64,000 nt of DNA from JADFGZ01 sp965222345 (GTDB taxonomy: Bacteria; Acidobacteriota; Terriglobia; 2-12-FULL-54-10). The notes under the pieces are model-generated. The model worked only from the letters and a program-made list of their open reading frames with translations. It was not told the origin of the DNA and searched no databases. Positions 50,697 to 59,174 of this stretch are shown one piece after another. The stretch's first letter is position 1. The number at the start of each line of letters is the position of its first letter. The stretch spans positions 248,001-312,000 of the forward strand of contig CBDCTS010000002.1 of NCBI GenBank assembly GCA_965222345.1. The letters run 5' to 3'. The translations under genes and the position numbers were made by a program.

Positions 50697-51169
50697 ATGC
50701 GTCCCTCGGAAATGGACCAAGTGCTGGCCCTCCTTGCCGCGTCGCCTGAAGCCGCTGGCTGGAATCGACAGGCGTGCGAGGAGGTGCTGGCAAATCCGGC
50801 GCGAGACTGCGGACTGGTGCGGAACAGGATGGCATTGTGATCGGTTTCGCCTGCTTCCGGGTAATGGAGCCGGAGGCGGAATTGCTCAATTTAGCCGTTC
50901 TGCCATTAGCCTGCCGGCAGGGCGCAGGCTCTCGGTTGATGGAACAAGTTCTCCGGGAGGTTGCTGAAAGGGGAATCGTATGCATCTTTCTGGAGGTGCG
51001 GGATTCTAACATCGCTGCCCGGCGCTTTTACGAGCGCCTTGGATTCAAACCCGCCGGGCGCCGGAGGAGATACTACGACCATCCTGTCTCGGATGCCGTC
51101 CTGCTTCGCTGCGACGTGCAAACCTCTGCCTGCGGAGGCGATATCCGAATGGCGGATGCAAGAAACTAG
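50697..51169 (+). pseudogene. rimI: Ribosomal protein alanine acetyltransferase RimI, frameshifted
   Basis: The gene starts at ATG 50697 (MRPSEMDQVLALLAASPEAA) and runs to NPARDCGLV, then breaks. From about 50813 the reading continues in another phase as AEQDGIVIGFACFRV, with the GNAT motifs LNLAVLPLACRQGAGSRLM and EVRDSNIAARRFYERLGF. A single lost G in the run GGTG(G)CGGAA explains it. The domain is otherwise complete. RimI acetylates the N-terminus of ribosomal protein S18. Either a recent mutation or an error. Confidence 0.75.
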
Positions 51170-51473
51170 AGCAGTTCACCTGTTGGTGCAAACTGATCTT
51201 TGGCAGCCGTGGCAAATTGTTTTTTCGCCGTGGGCTTTTTTCTTGCCAGCAATGACCCGCGACGAGTAGGGCGTTTTTCGTGGCTCCCCCTGCCCGATAT
51301 AGACCACCGAGAAAAATGCCGTAACTCTACCCACTGCACGCTGATGTGGCGGTGTCCAACCCCCTGTGCCTATACGGGTGGGGCGCGGCGTGTCCCCAAG
51401 AGGTCAGGCGGCAACTGCCTGTTTTTAAAGCACAGGCAAGAATGACTGTCGTTACTTGGCTCGGGCAGGGGCG

Positions 51474-51575
51474 CTTCGGTTTACTCGGAATCTTCGAAAT
51501 TCTCGGGATGTTCGGGATCTTCGGCAGATTCGGTTCATTCGGTAGATTCGGAATTCTCGGAAGAATTTTGTTGCT
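51474..51575. repeat. Degenerate tandem repeat, unit about 6-9 bases (TTCGGNAT-like)
   Basis: The stretch reads as many imperfect units such as CTCGGAATC, TTCGGGATC, TTCGGCAGA, TTCGGTAGA and TTCGGAATT in a row. It would translate as FGxFG on one strand and PNLPxIPNLP on the other, but without a bounded gene. Confidence 0.6.
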
Positions 51576-52026
51576 CCCGGAATTTGCCGCGAGGGACAAT
51601 CGGGCCGGAGGGCGTTTGCGAGGTTCAAGGCCTCCTTCTTTGGCCCCTTCCGGGGCTGATGCAGCGCGGCCTTTCACCCCCACGGCTGGCGCCGGGGGCT
51701 AGACTCTTGCGCCCCCGCTGGGGCTTCCCAGGCGTTGTGGGAAGCTATAGAGCGACTGTGAAAACCCATGCAGGGGGGAGGCGGGCGAGGTAAAAAAAGT
51801 ATAAATTACGAAACAAAGCCAACAAGTCCTTTGGAATCAACATAAGTTCTTGGGAAGAGGTGCAAAAAGCCACCAAAAAGAGTAACGAAATCCCTACAAG
51901 AAGCCCCTAATAGGGGGTTATTCAATGGCTTTTAGGGCGGTTTGCCGGCAGGTGTAAATGAGGAATGACAAGTAAACGGAAACGCCTGTTGCTAGCTGTA
52001 CAGGCCTTGCGGCCTGCACACTGAGG

Positions 52027-52046
52027 GACAGGCAGGAATGTCTGTC
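52027..52046. repeat. Palindromic intergenic repeat
   Basis: GACAGGCA and TGTCTGTC form a near-perfect inverted repeat around GGAA. It resembles the palindrome at 6233-6252 and a weaker one near 51430. Confidence 0.5.
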
Positions 52047-52161
52047 ACTACCTGACACCGTGGCGGTATGCGCCTTGAAGAGAAATGTTCCAGGCCGACC
52101 GCAGGGGGTGTTGTTAGCAAGTTAAAATGTCCGGTATATGTAGCAAGTGAAATGTCCGCTT

Positions 52162-52820
52162 TCATGATTCTACCGAAAGTGATTTGGCGCTGACCGAAGG
52201 AGCCCGTAGGGCGACGGAGGTGAGCGCCAAATGGTGTTGTCGGGAAGCCACAGGGCTCCGCCGCCGACCGCCGCACCGGATCGCCACCCCCTCGGAGGAG
52301 TAGCGGCCCACCGTGTGCGGCCCATAGCCAATGCTTAACGTCCCATCCAGGTGTTCATAGACGGTCACCCGGCAGCCCGCCAGAGTCCCGCGCCAAGGAG
52401 TTTTCTCGATCTGGAGGAGGCGGTTCTCCAGACTGACCGTATTGTCCCGATTCACTATCCGCTGGTGCTGGATCGAGAAGATTCGCTCTAACTCCCGCCT
52501 GGCTGACGGCAAAAAGGCGCTGCCTGGTTGGGTGGCCGGCACGGCAAAGCGCCGGTTGAACTCCCCGATATAGCCCTCCCGCAGGAACCGATTCGCTGCC
52601 TCTAGCGTGATGATTCCCCGCAGGCGCAGTTCCTGCGGCAGCCGCCCTTGCCAGGTCCCGAAGTTCCGCTCGCTGCGTCCCCGCGCCTGCGGCGAATAGG
52701 CCGGAATCATCTGAATGCCCAGCTCCCGCAGGGCGCGGCCCGCCTGGGTCAGCCGTTGCCGATCCACCGGCTCGCCCGCCTTCCGGGTCAGGAAGAAATG
52801 ACTGGCCCGGTCGCTATAAA
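52162..52820 (-). pseudogene. ISNCY transposase, C-terminal part
   Basis: This is the 3' part of the interrupted transposase. It resumes VYSDRASHFFLTRKAGEPVD and holds PAYSPQARGRSERNFGTW, whose Glu is the likely third catalytic acid, then LPQELRLRGI and a tail. The frame also runs uninterrupted into the IS1380 copy upstream (to 52998), making a chimeric open frame. Confidence 0.85.
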
Positions 52821-54478
52821 CCGGAATTAGTTTTTTGGCCCTCCGACTCGTGAGTATAAACCCGTTGGCCTTCAACTGAGCACTTCCAGCCCAATATTTT
52901 CTCCGAGATACTGCCAGCGGCTTCCAGCCGCTCTTTCCGAGTCCCCAAAAACCCATCGCCTCGGCTTCCAGAACCAGCTTTTTCAGACACCCCTCCATTC
53001 CCGGGGGATATCGGAATCATTTTATTGGGTGCCGCAGGCTAGGCTATCCCGACGGAAGCGACAGCCCATTTATCCGCCCCAGCATGCTGGCAAACAGCCG
53101 CCGAGTCAGATGGCTCTCTGCCAGCAATAGCCAATAGTAGCGGGCATGCTTAATCAGGCGTCCTCCGGTTTTCACCAACCGCTGCTGCAAGCTCGTCAAG
53201 GACCAGTTCCCGATTCTCTGTGGCAGCACCAGTCGCCGCCACAGATTTCCCAGATTATAGGCAATGATGGTCAGCCACAGCCGTACCTCGTTGGACCGGA
53301 ACCGATGGCAACTGAGCCGCGTCATCTTCACCGCCTGCTTGCCTTCCTTAATCCACTGCTCTGCTGTCCCTCGCTTATTATAGAACCGCACCACCGCTCG
53401 ACTCGGAAGCGTCAGGTTCGTCACAATGAACCCCACTCGCGGGAACAACTCCCCCGGATGATGTTCTACCTTGGCTACCACCCGTCGGGCCGTCTTCCAA
53501 CTCTCGGCTTGGTACAGAAACCCCTTGTACTCCACCAACGGCTTCTGGCCCGGCCTTCCTACCGGACGTTTCAGCAACTCCTCGATGTCCCGCTGGAGGT
53601 TCTCGTTGGAAGGGATGCGGATGGCATACTTCACACCCCGCTTCTCCAACGCCTCGTAAATCTCCGGCTTCGCAAAGGCCGCGTCGGCACGAAATACCAC
53701 CTCCTTGCCCCGCTTCTGCTGCCGCTCGATCTCCGGCAGGAGAAGTTCTTCCCATTCCTCGGCGCTGTGGACGTTGCCCGGTCGCAATTTGGCAGCCAGA
53801 CAGTCGCCGTCTCGATTGAATAACAGCAGGGGGTGATAGCAGGTGGACTCGAAGTGCCCGTTGTAGGCGCTATTCTCCTGCTCCCCGTAGACCGGAATCT
53901 CGGTCGAATCCATGTCCAGCACAGTTCGGTAGTGCGAATGGATTGCTTCTGCTCTGCCGATCAGTTCCCGGTTCACCCGTGCCAGCCCTGCGAAGTTCCC
54001 TTCCTCAGCCAGCATCTCCGTCTCGAAGGTCTGCAACCGAGAAGTCAGAGCCGCCCCTCGATCCCAAATCTTCTCCGAACCGATCAGCCGCAACGCCGGG
54101 TCCTGAGATAGCCGCTCGGCATCGTTCACATCCTCGTATCCAGCCAGACGGCTGTAGACCGACTGTCGAAGTAGGTCCGCAAAAGACAACCGCGCATTGT
54201 TTGCCCGAGAGTCGGTCAAGTGCTGTTCGACGAGTTCATCGAATCCCAATCGCTCGTCCAGCTCTCGCACCAGAATCAGCCCACCGTTGGATGTCACTCG
54301 CGATCCTTGAAAGGCAACCCGCAAAAACCGGTTGAATGACAGTTGAAATGCCTGTTTTTGGCTCTCACCCATTAGGTATACACCTCCGGAATGCAATGTT
54401 GATGCTGGAACCCGCATCAATATTGATGTTGGAGGTTAGTCGAGGGTTGCTTCTACGATTTCAAACGGGAAATGCGGG
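52821..54478 (-). mobile_element. IS1380-family insertion sequence, copy 2
   Basis: 1658 bases, seemingly identical to copy 1 and in the same orientation, 25,423 bases downstream. It is flanked by the 5-base duplication ATAAA (52816-52820 and 54479-54483). It sits inside the ISNCY transposase gene between the codons for FCALY and SDRASH. Confidence 0.92.
53044..54420 (-). CDS. IS1380-family transposase (copy 2)
   Basis: 458 residues, identical in sequence to the transposase of copy 1, with the same DDE residues in DMDSTEIPVYG, FRADAAFAKPE and TAEQWIKEGKQAV. The identity of both copies over the whole element points to recent movement or gene conversion. Confidence 0.95.
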   Translation of the reverse strand: MMRVPASTLHSGGVYLMGESQKQAFQLSFNRFLRVAFQGSRVTSNGGLILVRELDERLGFDELVEQHLTDSRANNARLSFADLLRQSVYSRLAGYEDVNDAERLSQDPALRLIGSEKIWDRGAALTSRLQTFETEMLAEEGNFAGLARVNRELIGRAEAIHSHYRTVLDMDSTEIPVYGEQENSAYNGHFESTCYHPLLLFNRDGDCLAAKLRPGNVHSAEEWEELLLPEIERQQKRGKEVVFRADAAFAKPEIYEALEKRGVKYAIRIPSNENLQRDIEELLKRPVGRPGQKPLVEYKGFLYQAESWKTARRVVAKVEHHPGELFPRVGFIVTNLTLPSRAVVRFYNKRGTAEQWIKEGKQAVKMTRLSCHRFRSNEVRLWLTIIAYNLGNLWRRLVLPQRIGNWSLTSLQQRLVKTGGRLIKHARYYWLLLAESHLTRRLFASMLGRINGLSLPSG

Positions 54479-55096
54479 ATAAAGGGCGCAAAAGATCCCC
54501 TGCTGCTCGACCACCTCCCGCAGGGCAGCCAGCACCGTCCGCGTCGATTCCTGCTCTACCAGTTGCGCATAGTAAATCTCGCTGCTGGCATCATCCAGGA
54601 CCACCAGCAGGTCATACCAGCGATCATCGACAAACCACCGATGCTGGCTCCCATCCAGATGCAGCAGCATTCCCGGCAACGGCCGCCGGGGCCGCCTCTG
54701 GCGGTGCAGGCCCCGCTTCCGCCTCCTGTTCACTAGCCCCGCCCCTTGCAATGCCAGCTTCACCCAGGTGTAGCTCAGCCGGAGGCCGTGCTCTTCCCGC
54801 AGCTTTTCGTGAAAGTGCCGCACGTTGAAGTCAAAGTACTTCTCCTGATACAGCCCCAACACCTTCTCCACCGTCCCCAGGGGTACCCGCCGCGGACTCG
54901 GCTTTCCCCGCCGCCGGTCAAACAGCCCGTCGTAGCCGTACTGCTCGTACCGGCTGCGCCACCGCCTCATCTGCCGGTCGCTGATCCCGATGATCTCGGC
55001 TGCCTGCCACCAGTTGATCCGCTTCCCTATCGCTCGCAAAATTACTTCTTGTATCTTCATCGCCCGCTCCATCGCAGCTTCCGAGTAGAACTTCAT
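54479..55096 (-). pseudogene. ISNCY transposase, N-terminal part
   Basis: The 5' part starts MKFYSEAAMERAMKIQEVIL at 55096. A helix-turn-helix (WWQAAEIIGISDRQMRRW) is followed by the start of the rve-type catalytic domain: GMLLHLDGSQHRWF and LLVVLDDASSEIYYA carry the first two Asp. It ends at FCALY, where IS1380 copy 2 is inserted. Joined with the C-terminal part it would give about 420 residues, as in the family. Confidence 0.88.
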
Positions 55097-55268
55097 GCCA
55101 CCTCCTGGCAAAAAGCCCTACCCTACGCCGCTCAAAGCGGACATTTCACATGTTAATTAGACCGGACATATCATGTGCTAACGACACCGGCCGACCGCAG
55201 GGGGTTGAAATTCCTGCCTTTCGGTGCTAGCGTAAGCCGTTCCATCACACAAGGAGGTGTTCTGTTTC

Positions 55269-55499
55269 ATGGAGATGGACCTTCAGGAAGTGAAGAATCG
55301 TTTGAGGGCCACCAACGAAGAGTATTCCAGACTGGCAAAGGAACACTCGCAATATGAGCAACAGCTCGATGCGCTTTCCAGTCTACCCCACCTCACCGAA
55401 AACGAGAGACTCGAAGAAGTAACGCTGAAAAAGCGGAAGCTGTCCTTGAAGGACCAGATGGAAAGGATCCTTCAGCAGTACATCAAAACGGCAGTTTGA
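55269..55499 (+). CDS. DUF465 family coiled-coil protein (YdcH type)
   Basis: A 76-residue protein: MEMDLQEVKNRLRATNEEYS, then ENERLEEVTLKKRKLSLKDQ and a terminal MERILQQY. The helix-loop-helix with LKKRKLxLKDxM is diagnostic of DUF465. Function is unknown; relatives occur widely in Gram-negative bacteria. AAGGAGG lies about 13 bases before the ATG at 55269; a GTG at 55257 is an alternative. Confidence 0.85.
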   Translation: MEMDLQEVKNRLRATNEEYSRLAKEHSQYEQQLDALSSLPHLTENERLEEVTLKKRKLSLKDQMERILQQYIKTAV

Positions 55500-55826
55500 C
55501 CTCTCCCAATGCCGACCCAAACTGCTTTCCCGCAGATCGGATTCGCGGAACCTGCGGACACGGTGCAAGCCATCGGGCAAGCTTCTCCACCGGGACCCTT
55601 TCTGCAAGGCTTCCCCGTCTGTTCGCAAGAGAAGGCGTATTTTTTGGGCATCCCCTTCGGGAGAAGCGGGTTGAGGCCTGCAACTGCGAGTGTAACTCTC
55701 GTTGGAGTGCTTTATAATAAAGGTAAGCGGAAATCCAGAGACTGAGAGGTGGATGCGGTTTCCAGGCACAGCAAGAGATTTCCGCCGGATGGAAAGAATG
55801 TTTTTTCTTTTTGACCTGATAACGTC
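55500..55826. other. Intergenic stretch before psd with candidate -10 box
   Basis: No gene. TATAAT at 55713-55718 gives a likely promoter for the psd-pssA-lptE-holA unit, with a leader of about 100 bases; no -35 is clear. Short frames inside lack domains. Confidence 0.4.
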
Positions 55827-56492
55827 ATGATCAGGGATGGATTCCTATACGCTATTGCCCTCGGTTTATTGGGCGTTTTTGCCGCTATCGTGGCGGGGCC
55901 AGCTTGGGCGATTCCCGAGTTGCTCCTGGCCGCATTTGTCCTTTACTTTTTCAGGGACCCGGAAAGAAGGGTTCCGGACGAAGAAGCGGTGGTTTCTCCG
56001 GCGGACGGCCGCGTGGTCGATTTGCGCCAGATGGAATTGGAAGGCCGGAAGGTTTGGCGAATCAGCATCTTTCTTTCCATTTTCAACGTGCATGTAAACC
56101 GTTCACCTATCGAGGGTTTGATTCGCAGGGTTCACTACACGCCGGGCCGGTTTTGCATTGCCAGCCGGCCGGTGGCGTCCGAGGAGAACGAGCAGAACAC
56201 GGTAACAGTGGAGGGAACGCACTATACCGTCACGTTCAAGCAAATCGCAGGCATCCTGGCGCGGCGGATCGTTTTCTGGAAAAAGCCGGGGGAGCAGGTG
56301 GCGCGCGGCGAACGAGTCGGCCTCATCAAATTCGGTTCGCGGGTGGATTTGTTTCTGCCCATTGAGCTTAAGCCGGCTGTTGCCGTTGGAGATCGAGTAA
56401 AGGGCGGGGCCAGCATCCTGGCGCGGCCCGGGGAACGGTTTGCGAAGGTCTTGCCGCCATCTTCTGGAACAAGCGGTGTGTCAGGAGGCTAA
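55827..56492 (+). CDS. psd: Phosphatidylserine decarboxylase, short (archaetidylserine-type) form
   Basis: A 221-residue pyruvoyl enzyme that makes phosphatidylethanolamine. VVSPADGRVVDLRQM and FLSIFNVHVNRSPIEG are the conserved blocks. The self-cleavage site is the GS in LIKFGSRVDLFLP, giving the pyruvoyl group on the small alpha chain. Two N-terminal helices anchor it in the inner membrane. It heads the operon with pssA, which makes its substrate, 28 bases downstream. Confidence 0.93.
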   Translation: MIRDGFLYAIALGLLGVFAAIVAGPAWAIPELLLAAFVLYFFRDPERRVPDEEAVVSPADGRVVDLRQMELEGRKVWRISIFLSIFNVHVNRSPIEGLIRRVHYTPGRFCIASRPVASEENEQNTVTVEGTHYTVTFKQIAGILARRIVFWKKPGEQVARGERVGLIKFGSRVDLFLPIELKPAVAVGDRVKGGASILARPGERFAKVLPPSSGTSGVSGG

Positions 56493-56520
56493 GCTTCCGT
56501 AGGTTCGTTGCGAGGTCACC

Positions 56521-57381
56521 ATGGTCAGGGTCCGATCCCATACTGGCTCCCCCCGCCGAGGCGCTTACTTGCTGCCCAGCCTGTTTACGGTGGCCAACAT
56601 CTTTTGCGGTTATTTTGCGCTGATCGAGTCCTTCAAGGCGGGCCTGTTGGTTGCCGAAGACCTGGCCGCGGCGGCAATGCACTTTGATATGGCGGCCAAG
56701 GCGATCGGAGTGGCAGTGGTGTTTGACGGAATGGACGGTTGGATCGCGCGCCAAACGGGCACCAGCAGCGCCTTCGGCAAGGAGCTGGACTCGATGGCGG
56801 ACACGATCACCTTCGGCATTGCACCCGCCTTTTTGGCTTTTTCCTGGGGCATTCAAGCGGTCCTGCCAGTTGCGGAAACTCCGCTGATCCGGCACCTGGC
56901 GACCGCCGGGTGGCTGATTAGTTTTTTGTTTATCCTGTGCAGCGCAGCCCGGCTGGCACGTTTTAACATTCAGAGCAATCCGACGCCTTCCAATCCAGGC
57001 CGTCCCGGTCACAAGTACTTCGTGGGTTTTCCGACTCCTGCGGCAGCCGGCTTGGTGGCCGCGATTGTCCACGTCTATTCGGGAAATCCCATAAATGAGA
57101 TGCTGTGGGTTCCGTTTTGGCTTGTGGTGTTGCTGGGCACCGCTCTGTTGATGGTCAGCCGATGGCGCTATTACAGTTTCAAGAATATCGATCTGCGGCA
57201 AAAGAGGAAGTTCGTCGTGGTGGTGGGAGTGGGCGGGATCGTGGCCCTGATCTGGTTTTACTCCAACGTAGTTCTCTTGCTGATTGCAGTAGCCTATCTG
57301 CTCACGGGCGTGCTGGGGAAGCTGAGACATCTCGTGCGCCAGGATCGGACAGAAGCCCACGCACAAGAGCGGGAAACCTGA
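56521..57381 (+). CDS. pssA: CDP-diacylglycerol-serine O-phosphatidyltransferase
   Basis: A 286-residue membrane enzyme that makes phosphatidylserine. The CDP-alcohol phosphotransferase signature DGMDGWIARQTGTSSAFGKE continues as LDSMAD with all three acidic residues. LLPSLFTVANIFCGYFA opens the first helix. Several helices follow. It supplies Psd, encoded just before it. Confidence 0.93.
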   Translation: MVRVRSHTGSPRRGAYLLPSLFTVANIFCGYFALIESFKAGLLVAEDLAAAAMHFDMAAKAIGVAVVFDGMDGWIARQTGTSSAFGKELDSMADTITFGIAPAFLAFSWGIQAVLPVAETPLIRHLATAGWLISFLFILCSAARLARFNIQSNPTPSNPGRPGHKYFVGFPTPAAAGLVAAIVHVYSGNPINEMLWVPFWLVVLLGTALLMVSRWRYYSFKNIDLRQKRKFVVVVGVGGIVALIWFYSNVVLLLIAVAYLLTGVLGKLRHLVRQDRTEAHAQERET

Positions 57382-57963
57382 TTGCCGGGACGGCAACCAC
57401 CCTATGATCAGAGTGCAGGGAGGTATCCCATAGGAACCTTTTCACAGCTTCTTCTGGGCGCGGTGGCTCTCAGCCTGCTTTTTGCTGCCGCCTGCGGATA
57501 TCGCGTGGCGGGCAACGGCACTCCGGGACTGCCACCTTCCATTCAAACCATTGCCATCCCGCCCTTCCAAAATGAAACCTTCCGTTTTAAGATTGAGCAA
57601 ACTTTAACCCAGGCTGTCTTTCATGAGTTCTTGACCCGTGCCTCCTACCGTATCCAATCCCAGGAGGCTGGCAGCGATGCCGTTCTCAAGGGAACGATTA
57701 CCGCTATTTATTCCAGTCCGATTGTTTTCGACCCCAACAGCGGACGAACAACTGAAGTGTTGCTGACCGTCAGCCTGCGCGTGGTCTTGCTGGATGCCAG
57801 AACCCAGGAAACCATCTATGAGACAAGCGATTTCGTATTTCGCGAGCCCTATGAGGTGAGCACAGACGCTGCGAGCTACATCGAGGAAAGCCAGCCAGCC
57901 CTGGAGCGGCTGTCCCGAGAAGTCGCCGCCAGCCTGGTTTCGACCATCATAGAGAACTTTTAA
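57382..57963 (+). CDS. lptE: LptE-like outer-membrane lipoprotein
   Basis: A 193-residue lipoprotein that with LptD inserts lipopolysaccharide into the outer membrane. The lipobox is LLFAAAC near residue 38, and mature protein begins CGYRVAG, the family start. IQTIAIPPFQNETFRFKIEQ and the late YETSDFVFREPYEV are typical. The start is uncertain: a TTG directly after the pssA stop, while the better ribosome site GGGAGG near 57420 precedes only an ATA in frame. Confidence 0.85.
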   Translation: MPGRQPPYDQSAGRYPIGTFSQLLLGAVALSLLFAAACGYRVAGNGTPGLPPSIQTIAIPPFQNETFRFKIEQTLTQAVFHEFLTRASYRIQSQEAGSDAVLKGTITAIYSSPIVFDPNSGRTTEVLLTVSLRVVLLDARTQETIYETSDFVFREPYEVSTDAASYIEESQPALERLSREVAASLVSTIIENF

Positions 57964-59072
57964 TGCAGGTCTCCGCTACGCGCGCACTCGAAAACATCCA
58001 GAAAGGAACCCTCTCGTCCGGTTATTTACTGTTCGGCAAGCAACTCTATTGGCGAGACCGGATTCATGAGGCACTGCGGAAAGTTTTCGGGCAGAACGGC
58101 GAGGGCATGGGCATCGCCGAGTTTGATCTGCGCCAGGACTCTCTCGGCAGGGTGCTGGAGGAAGCGCGTGCTCTGAATCTGCTGGCGCCACGGCAACTGC
58201 TGTTTGTCAGGAACGCGCAGGCGCTGGGCTCGCAGCGGCGGCGGAAGGCCGGCAAGGTCGCTGCCGGAGGCGACTCTCAAAACAAGGCAACGGATGACCT
58301 TTCCGCCTATTTCCTTCGACCCAACCCGTCCACCACCCTTGTATTCGAGATGATGGATGTGGATTTGGAATCGGACGACTGGAGGGAAAGAGAAAAAGCA
58401 AAAAACCGCTTGGCGGCCTTCGGCGACCTCTGTGACGTGATCCTTTTGGTTTCTCCAAATTTCAGAGAGGCCTTGGAACTGCTGCGGCAGGAGACGGCAG
58501 CGATGAAGCGCAAGATTTCTCTCGTGGCGGCTGAGCAACTGCTCGCGGCCTTTGATCGCGATATGAGCCGGATTCGCATGGAGTTAGAGAAAATTTGCCT
58601 CTACAACCCAGAAAAGGAAAGCATCGGGATGGAAGATTTGGAACCGATGGTTCCCTCTTTGGCAGGCAAGGCCAGCACGAGCTTAGCCGAAGCCATCGGC
58701 TCAGGTGACAGACAAAAGGCGCTCGAGATACTGGGGGAATTGGAACGCAGCGGGAAATATCCTCCTTTGGTAGTCTCCGAGGTGGCCCGTTATCTTCGCC
58801 AACTGATTTTATTAAAGGAGAATCGCGTTCGCGACCCCCGGCAGGCTGGAAAGGTTCTTTGGTCAGCCAAGCTTCCCGCCCCTCCGAATGTTCTGCCGGC
58901 TTTGTTGGGGCAGGCACGCAACTTTACCGGCGCTCAGTTGCTGCACGGCCTCCAACTTGCTTTTGAAGCGGACGTGGCGCTCCGGTCCAGCCCTCCCCGG
59001 GAGAAGATCGTTCTGGAACGGTTCATCCTTCAACTGCTTCATTCCCGGCGGGCAAATGCAGCCCGTTCGTGA
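57963..59072 (+). CDS. holA: DNA polymerase III delta subunit
   Basis: A 369-residue clamp-loader subunit that opens the beta clamp. The N-terminal SGYLLFGKQLYWRDRIHEAL corresponds to the AAA-like domain without a Walker motif; ARALNLLAPRQLLFVRNAQ, VSPNFREALELL and SLAEAIGSGDRQKALEIL follow the family pattern. A basic insert (SQRRRKAGK, residues 80-100) is notable. Its ATG overlaps the lptE stop (TAATG), and lptE-holA is a common pair. Confidence 0.92.
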   Translation: MQVSATRALENIQKGTLSSGYLLFGKQLYWRDRIHEALRKVFGQNGEGMGIAEFDLRQDSLGRVLEEARALNLLAPRQLLFVRNAQALGSQRRRKAGKVAAGGDSQNKATDDLSAYFLRPNPSTTLVFEMMDVDLESDDWREREKAKNRLAAFGDLCDVILLVSPNFREALELLRQETAAMKRKISLVAAEQLLAAFDRDMSRIRMELEKICLYNPEKESIGMEDLEPMVPSLAGKASTSLAEAIGSGDRQKALEILGELERSGKYPPLVVSEVARYLRQLILLKENRVRDPRQAGKVLWSAKLPAPPNVLPALLGQARNFTGAQLLHGLQLAFEADVALRSSPPREKIVLERFILQLLHSRRANAARS

Positions 59073-59174
59073 GGGAACAAGCCTTTAACAAATAACCAGT
59101 TGCGAATGGGGGATGGAGGTATCCATTGAACGACCTGCGTCGTTTGCGGCAGCAAACGGAAGTCGGTTCTTCGA

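Larger units (their letters stand above)
51170..52108. other. Long intergenic stretch rich in repeats
   Basis: No gene is credible in these 939 bases. They contain a degenerate short tandem repeat (51474-51575), a REP-like palindrome (52027-52046) with related copies near 51430 and 52010, and a 20-base match to the ccmE-ccmF gap (51806-51825). The stretch ends at the left border of the ISNCY element. Confidence 0.6.
52109..55188 (-). mobile_element. ISNCY-type insertion sequence, interrupted
   Basis: The element has long inverted ends: from the left TGTTGTTAGCAAG, then GTGAAATGTCCGCTTT, and from the right TGTCGTTAGCACATG, then GTGAAATGTCCGCTTT. It is flanked by the 16-base direct repeat GGCCGACCGCAGGGGG (52093-52108 and 55189-55204), a plausible long target duplication; the exact right border is uncertain by about two bases. 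It encodes one transposase, split by IS1380 copy 2. Without the insert it is about 1.4 kb. Confidence 0.85.

Noticed and set aside
51346..51702. 118-codon frames on both strands with FG-rich or PNLP-rich sequence
   Set aside because: They only translate the degenerate tandem repeat; no bounded domain, start signal or homologous family is visible.
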